In this document: piece after piece, positions 24,072 through 37,620 of the stretch
How the letters are laid out: each line of letters opens with the position of its first letter
Position numbering within the stretch: position 1 is the stretch's first letter
DNA from: Diphasiastrum complanatum
Taxonomy: Eukaryota; Streptophyta; Lycopodiopsida; Lycopodiales; Lycopodiaceae
Length of the DNA: 64,000 nt
Direction of reading: 5' to 3'
Assembly (NCBI GenBank): GCA_029204225.1
Contig: CM055101.1
Coordinates: 38,049,374 to 38,113,373 of the forward strand
Made by a program: the position numbers and the translations under genes
The notes under the pieces: model-generated
The model's input: only the letters and a program-made list of their open reading frames with translations
Databases searched by the model: none
Told to the model about the DNA's origin: nothing

Positions 24072-24195
24072 CATGGATGGAGTCTTGAACAAACTTAACT
24101 CTCATGGATGAAATCTTGAACACACTTAACTCTCATGGATGAAATCTTGAAAATAAATAGGCCACATGGATCGAATCTTGAAAGTACATAGGCCT
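24072..24195. repeat. 31-bp tandem repeat, four units
   Basis: Units start with CATGGAT at 24072, 24103, 24134 and 24165, exactly 31 bp apart. Each contains TCTTGAA. The first two share the end CTTAACTCT and the last two share ATAGGCC, so the array seems to have grown from two variants. Confidence 0.9.
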
Positions 24196-24702
24196 TACAA
24201 ATGGAATCACTACCAAAATATTGAGAATGGTTTTCTTTTATTTCTTTTAAAATTTCATGGCACATCTCATGTACAATAATGGGTGTTTGTGGGCCCATGA
24301 CAAGGATATATTGGCTCACCCTCTTGTCTAGCTGCTACTGTGGCACGACAAGAGGATTTGCCATTATATTCTTACAATGGGACCCAAAAAAATCGTTATC
24401 TACTATAAAACATGCCAAAAATTAGGTGAGCTCAATTATAAGTTTCATAAAGGTTCCATAATATGCCAAGAAAGTAGTTGAGGTTATTATCACTTTCCAT
24501 AATATGCCAACCAAAGTTTTAAAGCATCGAATATAAGTTCGCGCATTATAAAGAATATGGATGGATTTGAGGCATAATTTTATGACAAATCAAGATCTTT
24601 CCATAATTTGATGCTTTTGAATAGGAAGAAGTAGGCTTTGCAGCAATTCCATTACCTAAGCAATCAAGGAAAAGCTAAGCTAAACTAAACTAAGACATGA
24701 GA
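24196..24702. other. Region downstream of the secretory-protein gene
   Basis: No gene is seen; a minus-strand frame (24095-24319) overlaps the tandem repeat and shows no motif. This should hold the 3' untranslated part of the minus-strand gene. On that strand AATAAA occurs immediately at the stop codon, too close to be a typical polyadenylation signal. Confidence 0.4.
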
Positions 24703-25512
24703 TTAATTTATTACCTTCAATGATGCTTTATACTCCTTCCACAGTTGATCTACATTTTCTCCAAACTCTTCATTGAAGAAGCTCATGTTCCACGGAGTTT
24801 TTAATCCTAATCGGGTGTTCAAGTTCTTGACAAAATCTGCTCGTCTTGTTACAAGATAATCAAGAAACAAGGCTGTTACTGCATCATTGTTTGTCCATGT
24901 TTTGGCACCGACCCCAGCTTTCGCCCATTCGATAGCCAAGTTTGCTTTCACCATTGTGTAGAAAGGAATGCCAGTAAAAAATGGTTGTGCAGTAGGGGAA
25001 TGTTCCTGTGGCGGCCAGTTCATCCATACCCAAGTCGTAAGGAATGCTAGTTGATCTTTGAAGATGTAGACGAGTTTTGCATTTGTAGTTTGATTCGAGA
25101 TCGGACCAAAGAAGCCCTCACAAATGTAGACAAAATATTGACTACCTTCAAGAACCAAAGTAGATTCCGCACCAGTGCACGGGAACACCATGACCCAGAC
25201 CTCTAATACATTTTTACCAGTAGGTGCACCACCAATATTGTACAACAAAGAGTAAGCAAATCCACTGGCTTCAGAAAGATAAGCTAGACCTTTCCGCACA
25301 CCAATGATTTGATCAAAATTATGGCCTCCAGTTGTATTAGATGCATTATTGGTCATCTTAAATATGACATCATTGTTGATGTTGTTGGTGTTATTAGCAA
25401 TAACAGTAGGACAATGGTTAGACCATGAGATAATGAGTAGCAGTGTTAACAGTAGAATGTGATGATGATATTGTAGTGACTTCAATACATCCATCATCAT
25501 ATATACAGCCAT
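24703..25512 (-). CDS. Basic secretory protein-like protein, peptidase motif lost
   Basis: An uninterrupted 269-residue frame with no intron. Residues 18-40 form a hydrophobic signal peptide (HILLLTLLLIISW). The mature part begins like plant basic secretory proteins (VIFKMTNNASNTTGG, residues 49-63). The C-terminal third also fits that family: AVTALFLDYLVTRRADFVKNLNTRL region (211-235) and the ending VDQLWKEYKA (254-263). Family members (Pfam BSP, PF04450) are secreted and induced in defence or stress, and carry HExxH in a zinc-peptidase-like fold. Here the matching stretch reads AFLTTWVWMNW (156-166), with neither histidine nor the glutamate, and the usual E-G-I-A-D segment is TGIPFYTMV. It is therefore probably not a peptidase. 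Several N-glycosylation sites occur (NNT, NAS, NTT, NQT, NMS). Length is normal for the family and no frame damage is seen, so the gene may be functional. Confidence 0.85.
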   Translation of the reverse strand: MAVYMMMDVLKSLQYHHHILLLTLLLIISWSNHCPTVIANNTNNINNDVIFKMTNNASNTTGGHNFDQIIGVRKGLAYLSEASGFAYSLLYNIGGAPTGKNVLEVWVMVFPCTGAESTLVLEGSQYFVYICEGFFGPISNQTTNAKLVYIFKDQLAFLTTWVWMNWPPQEHSPTAQPFFTGIPFYTMVKANLAIEWAKAGVGAKTWTNNDAVTALFLDYLVTRRADFVKNLNTRLGLKTPWNMSFFNEEFGENVDQLWKEYKASLKVIN

Positions 25513-25633
25513 TGAAGAAGGTTTCTAATTATTCTTACTGTCCCTTAGTATCTCTCTGTTAAACAATTGTGAGTCAATTGTGATTTTGTAATTTTCCAAT
25601 TCTTTCAGGCTCCGTCCTTTAACAATATGACAA

Positions 25634-25748
<115 letters not shown>

Positions 25749-25855
25749 CTTTTCAAAAGAAAGACCAAATGTGTATCATAGACTATAGTCGGTCTCTACA
25801 TAAAGCCAATGCAAGTTCTCAAGAATTCAGATCCTCCCACAATCCTCATTTTTGG

Positions 25856-26033
<178 letters not shown>

Positions 26034-26367
26034 AAGACCAAATGTGTGGTGATATACTTTGGTCATATATTTAATGCAAGTCCTCGAGAATTTAAATGCA
26101 TCGTAGTACAATCCAATATTTGGAGGGTGTAGAGTAATCCCCACCTATATTCGATGATTGGGTAGGCTTGAAAGCTGGCATTATATCTCTTCTCCATGAT
26201 GGACACATCTCCATTGCTGGATGAGGCCTGCCTACACCCTCCATCATGAGTATATGTTGTATCCTATCTTGATGTATCCTATGTATAGACTGTAGTCGGT
26301 CTCTACATAAAGCCAATGCAAGTTCTCAAGAATTCAGATCCTCCCACAATCCTCTATTTTGGCATAT

Positions 26368-26540
<173 letters not shown>

Positions 26541-26715
26541 AAGACCAAATCTGTGGTGATATGCTTTGGTCATAAATTTAATGCAAGTCCTTGAGAATTC
26601 AGATGCACCCTAGTACAATCCAATATTTGGAGAATGTATAGTGGGCCACACCTTTATCTGCTACACCCTCCATCATGAGTCTATGTTGTATCCTATCTCG
26701 ATGTTTAACCATGAT

Positions 26716-26914
<199 letters not shown>

Positions 26915-27115
26915 AGACCAAATGTCTGATGATATACTTTAGTCATAAAGCCAATCCAAGTCCTCGTGAGTTCAGATGCCCTAGTATAGTCCACTATTTG
27001 GAGGATATGGAGTGGGCCCCACCCTTATCCGATGATTCATAGGCTTGAAAGTTGGCATTATGATCTCCCCTCCACGATCGAGGCATCTACAAATTTGTTA
27101 GATGAGGTTGAGGCT

Positions 27116-27590
27116 TGAATTGCTGGCTAATCAAAGAGGCCCAAACTGGTTGATCGAGCAGGCCTAAGCTGATTAGTTACATTGTTTTTTTGTGAGAACA
27201 AAAGGAGGGGGGGCGGGGTGAAATAATCAGTACTACAATGATTATGTAGCCAAACATTTAAGGCATTGATTATCAGACAAATAATCTGTTGCAAAAAATT
27301 ATAGAAACGCATACATTCTGAGACAAACCTGAATGCAATAAAATATAGTATTGATTTAGTATGAAACAAAACAGAAGTAAATGAGTACAAAAAGTTCGCG
27401 GATCGAAGCTGTGTACTCTAAGCTATTTTTGAATGACTAAATAAAAGTCTGAATTAAGCACAACTACTGATAAGCAGTAAGCGCAATAGCAATCTCTAAC
27501 AACTCTAAAGAACTGAGCTAGAATGCTCAAGAGTGTTCAAGCTCGCAGGCTTGAGAGAGAGCTAACTATTCAATATTTGATCTAATAGTT
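27116..27590. other. Unassigned stretch
   Basis: No gene is recognised. A guanine-rich patch (GGAGGGGGGGCGGGG) lies near 27205-27219. The right part may already belong to the copia LTR that ends at 28273, whose left edge is unknown. Confidence 0.4.
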
Positions 27591-28273
27591 CTGATCATGT
27601 TGATGTAGGAATATGAACAACTATCTATACTAAGCAATCAGGTCATCAAATGTTAGCTGGAGTCTGCTAGCATTCGTCCAGTTCTTCTCAGAAGTTGCTT
27701 GCTGATAAGAGGTGACATTTGGCCGTAAACAGTCTGTTTGCATAAATGAACGTAAACTGTCACTCTGCAAAAATGAACGTAAATTGTCATAAAAAAAAAA
27801 CGACAATGTTGCAAAAAGGTGCTAGTGTCGGCTTTTTGCGAGAAATGTGACAGTGTCAAATAATCTCATTTTCTTAGCTTTTGAAATAGCACTTTGCCAA
27901 AGTCATTTTTTTAACATTTGAGGCACTGAGGCACTTTGAAAAAATGCGAAAAAATGTGAGTTTGCATTTTTACTCATAATTCTTGACAGGTGAAAAATGC
28001 GAAAAACGTGACATTGTATTTCTATTCATAATTTTTTACAGTATCGCTTTCAGAGAAAACTAACTATAGCAAAAAAGTGATAGTGTCGATTTTGCAGTGA
28101 GAGAAAATTTCTGACACTGTTGTCAAACTCCGTGTATTTCTACAGACTGTGTAAAAACAATTGTAATTTTGCAGACTGTGTAAAACACAGGAGAATCTGC
28201 AGAACTGGGTAAACAGTTGGATGAAGATTAAAAAATCGATTAGTTGATTAGTAGGAAGGAGAATAATCCAACA
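27591..28273 (-). repeat. Copia 3' LTR, minus orientation (left edge uncertain)
   Basis: On the minus strand the LTR begins TGTTGGATTATTC at 28273, straight after a polypurine tract (AAGGGAGAG, plus 28274-28282). Inside are imperfect repeats of phrases like TAAACTGTCA...AAAATGAACG and AAAAATGCGAAAAA..TGACA. The other end and the partner LTR were not found. Confidence 0.5.
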
Positions 28274-28282
28274 CTCTCCCTT

Positions 28283-28740
28283 GACCTTTAAACTTAGTTC
28301 TGCACAAAACATCATGTGTGCATCCAAGCTTAATGCTTTAGTAAAAATATCTGCTATCATATCTTGCGTTCGACAGTACTCCAATCTGACTACTTTGTCG
28401 AGAACTTTGCTTCTGACATAGTGATACTATAGTTCAATGTGCTTACTCCTAGAATGCGGATCGATATCGTTGATGAAGAGCAATGTGTCGTCCACATACA
28501 AAGTGATAATGATAAAAGATTGTTGCATTATCTTGAAGTAAACGTTTGAATCTGAAGAGCTAGGTGTGTAGCCGTGATCAATAAGAAAAGTGTTGATCCT
28601 TTGAAACCATGTTTGAGCAAATTGCTTCAAGCCATAAACTGTCTTATGGAGTTTATTGTTAGAAGATTCCGGTGAAGATTCTTCTAACAAAGGATTTTGG
28701 TAAAGATTCTTCTAATAGTGTTATCATGCCACTGAATTAT
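28283..28740 (-). pseudogene. Copia reverse transcriptase / RNase H relic
   Basis: On the minus strand 28690-28427 encodes KTVYGLKQFAQTWFQRI and the catalytic box LYVDDTLLFI. It then jumps to YCRTQDMIADIFTKAL (28384-28320), the end of RNase H. The palm-to-connection part and most of RNase H are deleted between 28427 and 28385. The polypurine tract and LTR follow directly. It is a deletion derivative of one element. Confidence 0.85.
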
Positions 28741-28921
28741 GTCAATGAACATTGACGAACAACCAAAAGGAGTTCTAGAATCTAGATTCTTCAGGAAGGC
28801 CGATATTAGAAGGTCAACGAGATTGCAGACCGACAGACGTGTAAAAACAAAGCCCAACGTCTCCCCAATAGATTTTATGATAACGAAAATAAAATCATGG
28901 CTGAGTTGGCACACAAATTAG
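28739..28921 (+). CDS. Small plus-strand frame, doubtful
   Basis: Sixty residues with KADIRRSTRLQTDRRVKTKP. The RRSTR phrase resembles the linker between copia integrase and reverse transcriptase. If that is right, it is a plus-strand fragment abutting the minus-strand relic. It is too short to be sure. Confidence 0.2.
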   Translation: MSMNIDEQPKGVLESRFFRKADIRRSTRLQTDRRVKTKPNVSPIDFMITKIKSWLSWHTN

Positions 28922-28938
28922 ATCTATCAGTATTATAA

Positions 28939-29927
<989 letters not shown>

Positions 29928-29936
29928 TTTTTTTTT

Positions 29937-29954
29937 TGGCACCGTTGTCGGGGA
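29937..29954 (+). other. Primer binding site, tRNA-Asp type
   Basis: TGGCACCGTTGTCGGGGA differs by two transitions from the complement of the 3' end of plant tRNA-Asp. That site is characteristic of certain Ty3/gypsy lineages (for example Athila-type). It fixes the plus orientation and the right side of the preceding LTR. Confidence 0.85.
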
Positions 29955-30640
29955 GACGGTGCTAAAGATGGGATTTTGTTTGCCTTTTGCTTGAATTTTT
30001 CGTGCATTTTCACAGGTTTATTACTTGCCACAGACTTTTCTCTATTTTTTCTTTACTATTTTTTCTTGCCACTTCTCCAGAGTGCTAGGCAGGCTTCAGA
30101 CATTGTTCTATGAGCTTGGCAAGTTATAAACTATAACTCACCATCAGAGACATTACTTGTCTTGTCACCTACTATTACTCGCCAGAGAGTTTTTTGACAC
30201 ATTTTTTCGAGCCAAAATTACTCGCCATCAGAACAGGGTGAATAGCAATCTCAAAGCTATCATTTTGGTGATCGACAAGTTATTAGGCTATTACTCGCCA
30301 TCAGAGTTTTTTCAATTTTTATTCATTATCTTTACCCGCCATCAGAACAATGACCTAAAAACACAAAGATCTATCCTCTGAGAAACTACAATTGTTTGCA
30401 CACCAAGAACTATATGTAAGTTTAATATAGAACAAGAAACTTTGTTAGCAGCATTTAGACAACATCAATGAAAATAAAATTTAACATTGATTATATACCA
30501 TTTTTGCAGCATTGCTCCAACAATTGGAGTTGTCTAGAAAAAATTTATGATTTCATGGATCAACAGTTACAATGATGATATGTGTTATGTCACAAAAATG
30601 TCTCTATACATGATTATTGCTAAGCATCTTACAAATAAAT
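29955..30640 (+). other. Gypsy leader with repeated CTCGCCATCAGA motif
   Basis: After the PBS no gag frame is found. The motif CTCGCCATCAGA or close variants occurs near 30136, 30177, 30221, 30294 and 30337. The element appears to be cut off soon after about 30420. Confidence 0.5.
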
Positions 30641-31460
30641 AATGTGCAAAAAGTACAAAAAGGACCAAGAGTGGATCCTAATTTGATCCTCAAGAGGGAT
30701 TGGTTGTCAGATTACTTGATCTATCAATGTACTTGAGATTAATATCAATCTAGATCAATTCTAGACACAAAATCCTAACAAGAACAATCATTAATTGAAG
30801 CTAAGTGTACTTTATGGTTTCACACATGTGAAACACTGTCTGAGTACGGACTCCAACCTGAAAATCAAGTACACATTGATAGAACTTAAAACAATCAAAA
30901 CAAATGTAGACAAATGGAGAGAATCACTCAAAATTGCTTCCAAAACCAAGATTGGTGTCTCACACTAATTATGGCCAAATGTGGCTCTATATATAAAATA
31001 AGTGGGAGCTCGTGGTACTGATCATCCCTTTGATCCCACATGTGTGAAGGTGCTTTGTCATATGATGATTCATCATGCAAAACTGACACTTGGACAAAAC
31101 CTTCTATTTTGAGCACTTTTGGTCCATTTTCCTTCTATATGGAGATCTACTTGAAAATCTTCTAGAGGTCAAAATTTGTCTACTTCAGCTTATTCCACAC
31201 ATGTGAGCTGTCCTCTACACATGGGATGTGACACCTAACCAAAGGATGTGGCTCATGCAAGCAATAGATTGATGCCATGTGTCATATGTCTAGAAAACTA
31301 GTTTTTGGCCTTTTTAGCCACTAGAACTTGAATTAAATCACATGTACAACCTATATGGTTATGGTACATGACAAGTACACTAGTTTAACACGTGGGAATA
31401 GGCTCCACACATGTGTAATCATTCTATATACAAGATTTTTGGCCTCTACCAAGCTTATTT
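30600..31460 (-). repeat. Copia-type solo or orphan LTR, minus orientation
   Basis: Read on the minus strand, it shares phrases such as CTCTTGAGGATC and GGATCC...GGTCCT with the LTR that begins at 50743. A minus-strand TATATATAGAG box lies near 30990-31000. It holds TTCACACATGTGAAA (30819-30832), a motif shared with the other LTRs of the group. Edges are not defined. Confidence 0.45.
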
Positions 31461-31916
31461 TTGCATTTTTCACAAATAATGATGTAATGTCATTGATTGT
31501 TCATCTCTAAGTGACACTAATATGGTTTGTAGTTGGGAAATGCTAAAATATTGCACAATAATAACAATTTATCATAAATTATTGTTTTTCCATATTATTT
31601 CCATGGTGATGAAGAGATATGTTTAATCTTTTGTTGCTAGCTTCAATACTAGACATGCAGTTTTTAGCATTGTTGGCCTACCTCGTACTTTCATTAATTG
31701 TACAAGTCTCTCTAATCTGGATGAATTTCTAGACTTGAAATTAATGGCTACCTTTCTTAGAGTCTTTTTGTAGCAAGGATTAAGGAAACTAGTCACAAAA
31801 AAACAACTACAATCTACTAGAAGTTCATGGTAGCTACAAGATTTATTTAGAATCAATTTGGCACTCCTGAGTTCTATGATTAGCCTACCTTGAATGAAGC
31901 TCAACATTATATTCTC

Positions 31917-34900
31917 CAATATTGAAAGAGATAATCCATAGATGCGAAAGCATCAAATCTTGTTATATTTATAAATGTCTTATTATTCCATTCAATCATA
32001 TAAACAAAATATGATATGATTTTGGTTATTAGATCCTATACTCAAGCTTCCTTAGACTTCAATGGTAAGTGGACATTGTAGGATTTCCACCCAACATGAA
32101 AGAAAAGATATAGTTTAGGAAAAATGTACAACAAGACAAACTTAACTTTTCATTGGACAATACTCTAGCATGGGATACGTGTGTGAGAATGTTTGCATCA
32201 CACCATTGGCATGGAGTAGAACTGCACATGTTGTGTCCAAAATGAAGAAATATACTGGAATTGGAGACAAATCTACAAACTTCTAGGCACTACCAAAGAA
32301 TAATTGTTCGATATTGTTTTAGGGGACAAAACTCACTTTGCTCTTTTCAAGAAAAAGAAAACAACTATTGGCATGCTCTAAGTACTACTTCAAATTTCAC
32401 AATATGGAAGCCATGCAATCAATTCTCAAAAACTGTATTTTCCTAGTGTCAATTATATTCGTCATCGAGCTAGCTACAATTTAAACTTATAATGGCTAAT
32501 GGTTGAGTTGCAATGGATATCAAATTGATAGCACTAGTTGATGTAAAACTGATTTTAAAATTATCTACTAAAATATTGTGATCTGATACATGTGGGTGAA
32601 ACAATCTACTTTCTTCAATTTTAGTAGATTTCTATCAAAGCGAGAACCTTTCTTTATTTGTAAATACTTCTAGCTACTACTGCAAGAAAAAAGAAGACTT
32701 GCCTATTGATTGTTGTTTAGAAGACACCACACTATCTGCCTTAGGTTCATCGGACTTGATTACTTCGTCATTATGAGTATTGTGGGAACTCTCATAATGT
32801 GAGAACCGAGAGACTTGCCCTTCTTCCCCTTTTTCTTTTCTTGTTTTGTCTTTAAATGTTTGATAAGCTTGAACAAAAAACTTGTTTTAAAATTAAGACA
32901 ATGATGGGTTTGCAAAATCCATATAAAAGGTGCAGTTGTCTATTTTATATATGGAAGTGATAATTTTATCAAATAATAGCTTGGTTATATGTTAGATTAT
33001 TGAATGCATATAGTTGCAAATGTTAGTTAAGAGGTTAACTTATCTTCACACTTGTTTAAATGTCACATAAGTATAGTTAAAAAAGATCATGTTATATCAA
33101 AAATTGCAATTTGGAACTTGCTCTATGAAAGTTTGAATACGATTTGTTATTTTAGTACAATCTTAATGAAAGATGAAAATTGCGATAAGCTCAAGATTAT
33201 ATTGCTTTTGAAACTTTTGTGTGTAATGAGGTTCTGAAAAATGATAGTCCTTCTAACATGGTTTCTATAGATGTGAACCTAGATACAACTTGTGTGTGGG
33301 GATATTGGGAATATAAACCCATTGTTCTCATATGAGCACCATTCAATACTAATGCTAGAAACATGTCCAAAAAAGTAAACGAGTAGTGGAGAACACATCA
33401 ATGCTCGTAGTGGAGATAATTGCTAGTAATGGAGATGTGGAGTCATATAGGGGAGAACATATGAATGCTAGGATTTCATCGATGTTAACAAAAGGCTAAT
33501 CATAGATTCAATTATGTATCACATATATATAGGGAGAAATAGAATAAAAGGTGACATACTTATCAATGAAAACTCAAGTGTCTAGCTTGGAATATGCCAG
33601 GTTATATGGACTGTTTGTTGTGTGGGTTTGTGTGCAAGTGCTTGTGAGTGCGTGCATTTTTGGGCATTCATGCACACATATGCAAAACCCTTATGTGAAG
33701 TCCTTCATGAGTATAATGCTTATGAATACATGTAAATTATTCTAGAATCTTAATGAATCTTGGTGTCATACCTTTCTTTCTAGATTTGAGAGATGAGTCA
33801 CACAAGAGAAATTAGTATGACTACAATCTCTTATTCTATATAATCAATCACAAATATAAATGCAAATATACACAAATATGAGTATATGTAACTACACACA
33901 CACACACACAAATCACATAAAAAACTAATCAACTTGACCATGTTTGGTAAAATATATATTGTTATGCCTCTACCATAGCTTGGTATTTAGTGCCAATGTC
34001 ATGGTATGAGCTGAAGTTATGCCACTTCAATGAAATGTGTTGAGTTCAATTTTGGCAAACAAGTGGCATTTATTTTATTGCTTTATGTAGAAAACTTAAT
34101 CAAGCAATTTCTGTTGCATGTCACAAATCGTGCATATGTATTCATATGATTGAGTGCACTCCTTTATGTACTTATGTAGTGGAAGTACAAAATATCATAT
34201 TATTTTGAAACATGCTAACATAGTTTAATTACTTTGACTTTCTCTTACATAAGGTAACTAAAGTACAACTTTTTTGGCAACATGTAAACACTTCTTCTTC
34301 TTCTACTTTGCGTTGTTCAAATGCGGTATAATTCCTTGCAGTTGGCTTGGGCATTTTGCCTATACTTGACTACACAGCCGAAAAGAGTTTCAGAAATTTT
34401 TTGCTATATATGTTGGGTAAAACATCTAGGTAGAGGGGGCATTTTAGGCCCCTTTAGGTTGTGCCCTTGGGCAAGGGATCTCATCCCCTCATGCTCCCAT
34501 ATCTTACATAAAGGACATCTATATTTAATAAAAAAATTCGTTAAATATACATTAATATTTAGCATAGATTGTATTGTAGATAATGATGTTGAGATCAAAC
34601 ATTTCGTCTTAATAGCGAAAGAAAACTTAAGATATTCAAATTGTGAGACAAAAAGGCAAAACTAATCATGTTTAGATGACCATATACTATCTTTGCACTT
34701 GGCTTCAAGATGAAATAGCTAGGCCTACCTCCATATTGGCTTCAAGAACTTTGTCATTGACCATATTAATTTAGATTCTAGTAAAGAAAGATCTTATTTT
34801 ATCGCATAAAAATTTAGGACAAAAAACTCGTAATGAAATATTTGCATGCCATTTCTATCATTATTGGTACATCAATGAAGATTAGCATTTTGACAAGTAT

Positions 34901-34965
34901 CAGGCTTCAATGTTAATTGCTACATTTCTCCCAACCAACCACTCTAAAAAACCATGTATGCATAG
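31917..34965. repeat. Segmental duplication, block A
   Basis: This block is collinear and in the same orientation as 45578-48708, about 13.7 kb away. Shared long phrases include TGCGAAAGCATCA, GGATTTCCACCCAA, GATGAGTCA and CATTTTAGGCCCCTTTAGG. Compared with block B it has an extra 492 bp (about 32977-33468, bounded by TAG) and an extra stretch near 33905-34075. It lacks the solo LTR of block B. A 64-residue plus frame (33551-33745) is conserved in block B, but no family is recognised and the level of conservation matches the surrounding DNA. Confidence 0.9.
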
Positions 34966-35072
34966 GGTGACATTTTTTGCGGGTAGAGCGTGACATTTTT
35001 GGTGGCACAACGTGACATTTATGTCGATAAAAACACACATTCTCTCTCTAAAATAGTTTTATACTATATAGA
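34966..35072. other. Short spacer with GTGACATTT repeats
   Basis: GTGACATTTTT-like phrases occur three times between 34974 and 35022. No further identification. Confidence 0.4.
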
Positions 35073-36060
35073 TTATGAAAACCTCCAGAGTTTCCATGGT
35101 ACAAAAAAGTTTATGTATTGCCTCTCTTCGATACTAATCTTCCTTCCTAGATAACTCAAATTTGTAGGAATGGACACTACATATATTGAATCTATACCCT
35201 TGAGATTGACAACCTGATCTTTGAGAAAGATAATGTCTCTAAAAACTATAATCTTCTTAATCACTCGATTGTGGATCCTATAAGCCTTATGATTCAAAGA
35301 GTATCCAACATACATAGCCTTTGAACTAGTAGAATCTAGCTTCTTTCGAAGTTCTACTAGAATCTATGCGAAAGCAAATACAACCAAAACTTTGAAGATG
35401 CCTTATTGACGGTTTTAAATCTATCGGCTTCAGTTGTAAGTGAATTCTAAAGATATGCAGTTGTCGAGCTTATGCCTAGAAAGTCTTCAACAAACTTGCA
35501 TGTAGCATCATGTTTTTTGCTCATTTGACAAGTGTATGATTTTTACACTAACCACTCCATTCAATTGTGGAGAATAACTGGTGGTATATTGCCTAAGAAT
35601 GTCATGACCTATGCAGTACTGTCTTTGAATTCAGTCAACATGAATTCACCACCACCATCAGTCCTAATTGTCTTGATTTTCCTAGAAGTCTGATTCTCAA
35701 CTTTCTGCTTGAATTGCTGAAAATACTTGAAGGCAGCTGATTTCTTTTTCAGAAAATAAACTATTGTCGTCCTCAAAAAATTCTGGTAAAGGTTAGAAAG
35801 TATTTTGCTCTCCCTATTGAGAGAGTCTGCATGGGTCCACGTATGTCATGGTGCACAATAGCTAACACACCTTTTCATGTGTGTAGTGAATCAGACTTGA
35901 AAGGAGTTCTAGCATGCTTGGCTAAAGACGAGTAAAATTGACATGACCCATTCTGTTATGCCATAATAAATCTCTATCTCCCAAAGTAGAAGTAGATATA
36001 GCGTGAACAGTTGAAGCATTACAATGACTAAGCTTGTAAAGATTGTCTTTCCTCTTTTTG
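35073..36060 (-). pseudogene. Copia GAG-pre-integrase and integrase relic
   Basis: The minus strand read from 36000 gives DLLWHNRMGHVNFTR (GAG-pre-integrase), IVHHDIRGPMQTLSIG (first catalytic aspartate region), KIKTIRTDGGGEF (second catalytic aspartate) and NQMEWL-like remains. A better preserved C-terminal part, MYVGYSLNHKAYRI and VFRDIIFLKD, lies at 35315-35230. Many frameshifts and stops. Neither LTRs nor the RT accompany it. Confidence 0.85.
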
Positions 36061-37620
36061 AGTGCAAGTATCTTATTGCTTCTGTCTAATTTCAAACAAG
36101 TATTACAATCAATGTTGGAGGATTTGCATATTCCAAAGCAACCCTAAGCCTAGTTAATAAATGAGAGGGATTTGGCACTCTGGGTGTGTAAGTCCAACCC
36201 AATGATCACACTGTTATTTGATCAAATAGATAGCAATGAAGAGACTTTTGTGAAAAATGGAAAATGCTATCTATGTTGAATTAGGGGGCTCATTAAGTTT
36301 TTGTGTGTCCATCCACATGTAAGTAGGTGATAGGGCCAATCTGGGCTTAGGAAGCAACTTGAGCAGGTACACTTGTAAAATCATGATTTGCCCAAAAGTA
36401 AAATTTGGGGTTTTGACATTTTGCAAGTTTTGCGAGTTTCTGCACAATGAGGATAGCAAAAATTGAATGCACGTGGCATGCCATTAAATATTGACATTTT
36501 TGGAAGTCCATTGAGTCAATCGTGTAATGAAAGTCAAATTCTCAATTTCATTAGTCCAAGAAAATTGTATATGGTTAAAGGGATATGATGTTGTGCAGTC
36601 GCACATTTGAATTGATAGTAACTCTAACTCCTAAATACATTAGAAAATCCCAACTCTTAAATAATTTTTATAAAAGCTTTATGATTTTAAAATTTTCTAT
36701 TTTGGATATATTTGAGTACATCCTAAAAAGGGAGGATGTAAGAGGTTTTGTACATCATTGGTTTTAAAGCTTAGATCAATTACATCAAGTTACCAGCTCC
36801 GCAACTAAGATTGAGTAGCAACATTCTAAAACTTGTATGATGCAAAAATTTGATAGGCTGGTTGTTGTCAATTTTGCTTATAATGATCATTTATATGGTC
36901 AATACAAAATCAACTCTAAAAGATAAATTAAAAATTTACTACCACTTTTGAAAATCAATAGCACATTAACTAGTTAGTTGAAAAACTTAGACTGGATGAT
37001 TCATAATGACTCTTCAAATTGGGATTTTTCATAAGAAAACTTTATGACTACTAGTAAGTGACTATTGTTTCAATGGCTCCATTGTTTGTTGAGATTTGAG
37101 AAAATAGATCCATACTATTTCACGAGCTTGTCAAGCTTGGCATATAGTATATCTGAGAAAGTTGACCCTCAAGCATATCAACATGATCAAGCTTGACACT
37201 TGGCTATAAAATAGATGTACAGTGCATGCTCTGTTGGGCGTATTTGCATGCCAATAGATTGGTAATTTTTAACCTCAAAATTGACAAATTCTGTATAATA
37301 TGACATTACTAAGCATAAATACTATACTTTGTATTGAAATCAAAGTGCAACAACAACTTGTAGTGTGCATTGTTATGTATTAAATACCAAAAGTAAATTT
37401 GATGCTTTTTGTACTGATGTCATGCATGAACATATAAAAGGATGCGCAAAACAAAAATTTATCTCTCCTTGTAAAAGCAAAATCAGATTAAATGGATATG
37501 AAAATGAAGAGATTTGTTTGCTTACAAGTATAGGTAGAAACAAGACAGCAAAATGCCACAAAAACTATTGTTGAGAGATTTGAACAAATAGTTTCAACGC
37601 ATGACTCGTGTGGCATGTCG
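36061..37620. other. Unassigned AT-rich stretch
   Basis: No recognisable gene, terminal repeat or PBS. Short frames at 36271-36459, 36585-36767 and 37365-37574 show no motifs. Likely very old repeat sequence. Confidence 0.5.

Noticed and set aside
33551-33745. 64-residue frame conserved between blocks A and B
   Set aside because: Conservation matches the whole duplicated DNA; no motif, and no sign that the frame is specially preserved.
34425-34500. GC-rich patch GGGGCATTTTAGGCCCC considered as a tRNA-derived SINE or tRNA
   Set aside because: No A/B box spacing, no cloverleaf; simply part of the duplicated block with a short hairpin.
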